Shown: piece after piece, positions 61,298 through 64,000 of the stretch | Layout of the letters: the number at the start of each line of letters is the position of its first letter | Position numbering within the stretch: position 1 is the first letter of the stretch | Assembly (NCBI RefSeq): GCF_000738675.1 | Contig: NZ_JPUX01000002.1 | Span: 1 to 64,000, forward strand | Direction of reading: 5' to 3' | Length of the DNA stretch: 64,000 nt | Source: Serratia nematodiphila DZ0503SBS1 | GTDB taxonomy: Bacteria > Pseudomonadota > Gammaproteobacteria > Enterobacterales > Enterobacteriaceae | Translations under genes and position numbers: made by a program | Notes under the pieces: model-generated | The model's input: only the letters and a program-made list of their open reading frames with translations | Database searches by the model: none | Told to the model about the DNA's origin: nothing

Positions 61298-62878
61298 ATG
61301 AGAAAATTACTCGTCCTGATTTTCAGTCTCAGCCTGTTTGGCGTTACGCAACAGGCGGCGGCTGAAGAGAAGAATAAAACCGTCGACGTGGTGTTGATCG
61401 GCGGCGGCATCATGAGCGCCACCTTGGGTACCTATCTGCATGAGCTGGAGCCGACCTGGACCATCGACATGTACGAGCGCATGAACGGCGTGGCGGAAGA
61501 GAGCTCCAATGGCTGGAACAACGCCGGTACCGGCCACTCCGCCTTCAGCGAAATGAACTACACGCCGGAAAAAGCCGATGGCACCATCGACATCAGCAAG
61601 GCGGTGAAGGTCAACGAGTCTTTCGAAATCTCCCGTCAGTTCTGGTCTTATCAGGTGAAAAACAATGTCCTGAAAGATCCGAAATCCTTCATTAACAGCG
61701 TGCCGCACATGAGCTTCGTGTGGGGCGACGACAACGTCAACTTCCTGCGTAAACGCTACGCGGCGCTGCAGCACAGCACCCTGTTCCGCGGCATGGAATA
61801 CTCCGAAGACCCTGCGCAAATCAAACAGTGGGCGCCATTGGTGATGAACGGCCGCGATCCGGCGCAGAAAATCGCCGCGACCCGCATGCCGTTGGGCACC
61901 GACGTTAACTTCGGCGTGATCACCCACCAGTTGGTTGACGCACTGAGCGCCAGCGACAAGTTCAAGCTGAACCTGAGCCACGAAGTGCGCGACATCAAGC
62001 GCAACGCCGACCAGACCTGGAGCGTAACCGTTGCCGATCTGAACCGCGACGGTAAAGAAACCACCGTTAACGCCAAGTTCGTGTTCATCGGCGCAGGCGG
62101 CGCGTCCCTGACCCTGCTGCAGAAATCCGGCATCCCTGAGGCCGACGGTTACGGCGGCTTCCCGGTCGGCGGCCAGTTCCTGGTCACCACCAACCCGGAG
62201 ATCGCCAACCAGCACCTGGCCAAAGTGTATGGCCTGGCCAGCGTAGGTTCGCCGCCGATGTCCGTGCCGCACCTGGATACCCGCATGCTGGACGGCAAGC
62301 GCGTGCTGCTGTTCGGGCCGTTCGCCACCTTCTCCAGCAAGTTCCTGAAGAACGGTTCGCTGTTTGATCTGCTGCACTCGCTGAGCACCTCGAACCTGAT
62401 GCCGATGACCCACGTCGGTCTGGATAACTTCGATCTGGTGAAATATCTGGTCGGCCAGCTGATGATGAACGACGACGATCGCTTCGCCGCATTGAAAGAG
62501 TACTTCCCGGACGCCAAGCAGGAAGACTGGAAGCTGTGGACCGCAGGCCAGCGCGTACAGATCATCAAGAAAGACGCGGATAAAGGCGGCGTGCTGCAGT
62601 TCGGCACCGAAGTCGTCAGCTCTGAAGACGGCAGCATCGCCGCTCTGCTGGGCGCTTCGCCGGGCGCTTCCACCGCTGCGCCAATCATGCTGCACCTGAT
62701 GGAAACCGTGTTCAAAGACAAAGTGGCGACGCCGGAATGGCAGAGCAAGCTGAAAGAGATCATCCCGTCCTACGGCCACAAGCTGAACGGCGATATCGAG
62801 ATGACCAACAAGATCCGCGGTTACACCAGCAGCGTGCTGGATCTGAACTACATTGAAGTGAAACCGGAAACTAACTGA
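61298..62878 (+). CDS. mqo: Malate:quinone oxidoreductase
   Basis: A 526-residue FAD enzyme at the inner membrane that oxidises malate to oxaloacetate and passes electrons to quinone. The dinucleotide motif [16 protein letters not shown] (about residues 32-47) and [22 protein letters not shown] are diagnostic. The N-terminus is hydrophobic and signal-like ([15 protein letters not shown]...AAAEE), as in E. coli Mqo. The C-terminus is about 20 residues shorter than in E. coli. Confidence 0.96.
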   Translation: MRKLLVLIFSLSLFGVTQQAAAEEKNKTVDVVLIGGGIMSATLGTYLHELEPTWTIDMYERMNGVAEESSNGWNNAGTGHSAFSEMNYTPEKADGTIDISKAVKVNESFEISRQFWSYQVKNNVLKDPKSFINSVPHMSFVWGDDNVNFLRKRYAALQHSTLFRGMEYSEDPAQIKQWAPLVMNGRDPAQKIAATRMPLGTDVNFGVITHQLVDALSASDKFKLNLSHEVRDIKRNADQTWSVTVADLNRDGKETTVNAKFVFIGAGGASLTLLQKSGIPEADGYGGFPVGGQFLVTTNPEIANQHLAKVYGLASVGSPPMSVPHLDTRMLDGKRVLLFGPFATFSSKFLKNGSLFDLLHSLSTSNLMPMTHVGLDNFDLVKYLVGQLMMNDDDRFAALKEYFPDAKQEDWKLWTAGQRVQIIKKDADKGGVLQFGTEVVSSEDGSIAALLGASPGASTAAPIMLHLMETVFKDKVATPEWQSKLKEIIPSYGHKLNGDIEMTNKIRGYTSSVLDLNYIEVKPETN

Positions 62879-62899
62879 TTTTCCGTCACTTCCTACTGA

Positions 62900-62926
62900 A
62901 AAGGCCGCTTTATGCGGCCTTTCTTT
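62900..62926 (+). terminator. Terminator of mqo
   Basis: Stem AAAGGCCGC/GCGGCCTTT, 5-nt loop, then CTTTTA. Confidence 0.88.
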
Positions 62927-63083
62927 TATTCCCCTGCCGTTCAAAGAGCATTTTTGGCCACCTTTTTATCCCCGGCTTACCCTTGCGTAACGGCGTAGTC
63001 ACGCCTATTATCAAAGCATATTCTTGGATAATTAAGCTAAGCCACTGTGACCTGAATGTCGTTTTTGCGGGAGAACTAAAACC

Positions 63084-63542
63084 ATGGATCGCGTCAATAT
63101 CATTCACGATTTACTAGACTGGATTGAAACTCATCTGGATCAGCCGCTGCTGCTGGATAACGTCGCCGCCAAGTCGGGCTACTCCAAATGGCACCTGCAG
63201 CGCATGTTCCGCAGCACCACCGGCCACGCGCTCGGCAGCTATATCCGCGAGCGGCGCCTGTCGCAGGCGGCGCAGGCGTTGCGCTCCACCCCACGCCCGA
63301 TCCTGGATATCGCCCTGCAATACCATTTCGACTCTCAGCCTTCGTTCTCGCGCGCCTTCAAGAAACAGTTCGGCAAAACCCCGGCAGTGTATCGCCGCAC
63401 CACCCGCTGGGACGTCGCAGAATGGCCGGCGCAGCCGATAGAAATGCAGGCCGAACCGCGCCATGATGCCCCCACGCTGCCCCGTTGGTACGCCGGCAAA
63501 CCGCCGGAAGGCGTTTGCACCAGTTGGATGGGGCTGCGTTAA
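63084..63542 (+). CDS. Short Rob/MarA-like AraC-family regulator
   Basis: A 152-residue protein whose first 105 residues match the DNA-binding part of Rob (HDLLDWIETHLDQPLLLDNVAAKSGYSKWHLQRMFRSTTGHALGSYIRERRLSQAA, with ILDIALQYHFDSQPSFSRAFKKQFGKTPAVYRR as second helix-turn-helix). The Rob effector domain is replaced by a proline-rich tail of about 45 residues. MarA, SoxS and RamA types are shorter (about 105-130). It probably activates stress or efflux genes. No clear marbox was seen upstream. Confidence 0.85.
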   Translation: MDRVNIIHDLLDWIETHLDQPLLLDNVAAKSGYSKWHLQRMFRSTTGHALGSYIRERRLSQAAQALRSTPRPILDIALQYHFDSQPSFSRAFKKQFGKTPAVYRRTTRWDVAEWPAQPIEMQAEPRHDAPTLPRWYAGKPPEGVCTSWMGLR

Positions 63543-63564
63543 TCAGCGCGGTATAAGGCACAAA

Positions 63565-63600
63565 AAAGGGTTCAGTTCGCGAGAACTGAACCCTTTCTTT
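63565..63600. terminator. Bidirectional terminator
   Basis: A perfect 14-bp stem AAAGGGTTCAGTTC with its complement around a GCGA loop, with A-run and T-run flanks, between the convergent regulator and fimbrial genes. Confidence 0.92.
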
Positions 63601-63618
63601 TATTGACCAGGCACCGAA

Positions 63619-64000
63619 TTATTTGAAGGTGACGTCAATATTCGCCGATGCGCTGAACGGCCCCACTTTCGGGTTGGTGCTCAACCATTTCAGGCTGGCC
63701 ATAAAGTTCTTTTCAACGATGGTGCCGTTGACCAGGCCCAGATCGACCGGGCTGTTCATCATGATCGGCGTATTTGGCGTCGCCGCCTGCGAGATCAAAA
63801 TACCGAAGCCGCTGTCGCTGGTCGGCAGGATCACGCTGTTATCCTGCAGCGGATAAGTACTGCTGAAGCTGGCCTGCAGCGTCTCCCCCTGGCAGTCCTG
63901 TCCGGTCGTCGGATCGGACATATTGGCGGCAACCGAGAATGGCACCTGTTTCTCGATTTTGCCCACCACCGCATTCTGACGCGGGATAGTGCCGAAATTC
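63619..64000 (-). CDS. Fimbrial protein (FimA-like superfamily), N-terminus off the window
   Basis: The frame is open from the right edge (NFGTIPRQNAVVGKIEK) to a stop at 63619, giving the last 126 residues or so. The sequence has the pilin-like pattern: VPFSVAANMSD, a DCQG cysteine, FSSTYPLQDNSVI, ISQAATPNTPIMMNSPVDLG, and an alternating hydrophobic end ASANIDVTFK typical of the donor-strand beta strand. It is a pilus subunit or tip adhesin C-domain of a chaperone-usher system whose other genes lie beyond the window. Confidence 0.75.
   Translation of the reverse strand, partial: NFGTIPRQNAVVGKIEKQVPFSVAANMSDPTTGQDCQGETLQASFSSTYPLQDNSVILPTSDSGFGILISQAATPNTPIMMNSPVDLGLVNGTIVEKNFMASLKWLSTNPKVGPFSASANIDVTFK

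Noticed and set aside
61307..62944. 545-codon open frame antisense to mqo
   Set aside because: High GC at third positions keeps the opposite strand free of stops. The sense product is an unmistakable Mqo, and the antisense translation has a biased His/Gln/Arg composition.

Overview
The window reads as a chromosomal segment of an enteric bacterium very close to Serratia marcescens. Nearly every protein matches an Escherichia coli counterpart in length and motifs, and several E. coli neighbourhoods are kept in order (yohJ-yohK-cdd-sanA, mglCAB-galS-yeiB-folE, gsiDCBA-iaaA next to moeA-moeB, mrp divergent from metG, cynR-cynTS). Most of the sequence is GC-rich. The capsule genes at the left end and the ccdAB pair near 39.2 kb are clearly richer in AT. 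No rRNA, tRNA, insertion sequence, prophage or CRISPR array was seen.

Left end (1-8.6 kb), all on the minus strand: a group-1-like capsule/exopolysaccharide operon, galU-galF-wza-wzb-wzc-glycosyltransferase-wzy (wzy runs off the edge). A near-complete JUMPstart/ops element lies about 60 nt before galU, so sugar-nucleotide supply and export appear to be one RfaH-controlled transcription unit. A strong hairpin after wzc probably lowers transcription into the strain-variable genes. yegH is divergent across a 605-bp AT-rich regulatory region that holds a 16-bp inverted repeat.

9-34.5 kb is core metabolism: yegH, dcuC, asmA, dcd, udk, a PAP2-like membrane protein, mrp/apbC, metG, an orphan sugar-type binding protein, a YdeE-like exporter, yohJ-yohK, cdd (with a CRP site at -41.5), maeA, sanA, the galactose transporter mglBAC with its repressor galS (matching CRP plus gal-operator promoters), yeiB and folE.

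34.7-46 kb: a frameshifted MFS gene divergent from a PtrR-like LysR regulator, which is followed by the formaldehyde-detoxification pair frmA-fghA. Then come a chromosomal ccdAB toxin-antitoxin pair with its own strong promoter and the glutathione importer operon iaaA-gsiABCD, whose gsiC is also frameshifted. Both frameshifts are one missing G in a G run, so consensus error must be excluded before either is called a mutation.

46-64 kb: a DUF924 gene, moeA-moeB, ybiT, a tautomerase/HxlR divergent pair, a small membrane protein, cynR-cynTS (cyanate detoxification), a topAI-yjhQ toxin-antitoxin pair, a LysR/secreted isochorismatase-fold pair, a monooxygenase-like protein beside an ArsR regulator, a glutathione transferase, phoA with a Pho box, mqo, a short Rob-like regulator and the C-terminal part of a fimbrial protein. 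The most interesting element is the topAI leader. It carries an 8-codon upstream ORF whose start region is complementary to the topAI ribosome-binding region, which suggests ribosome-sensing control of a topoisomerase-I inhibitor.
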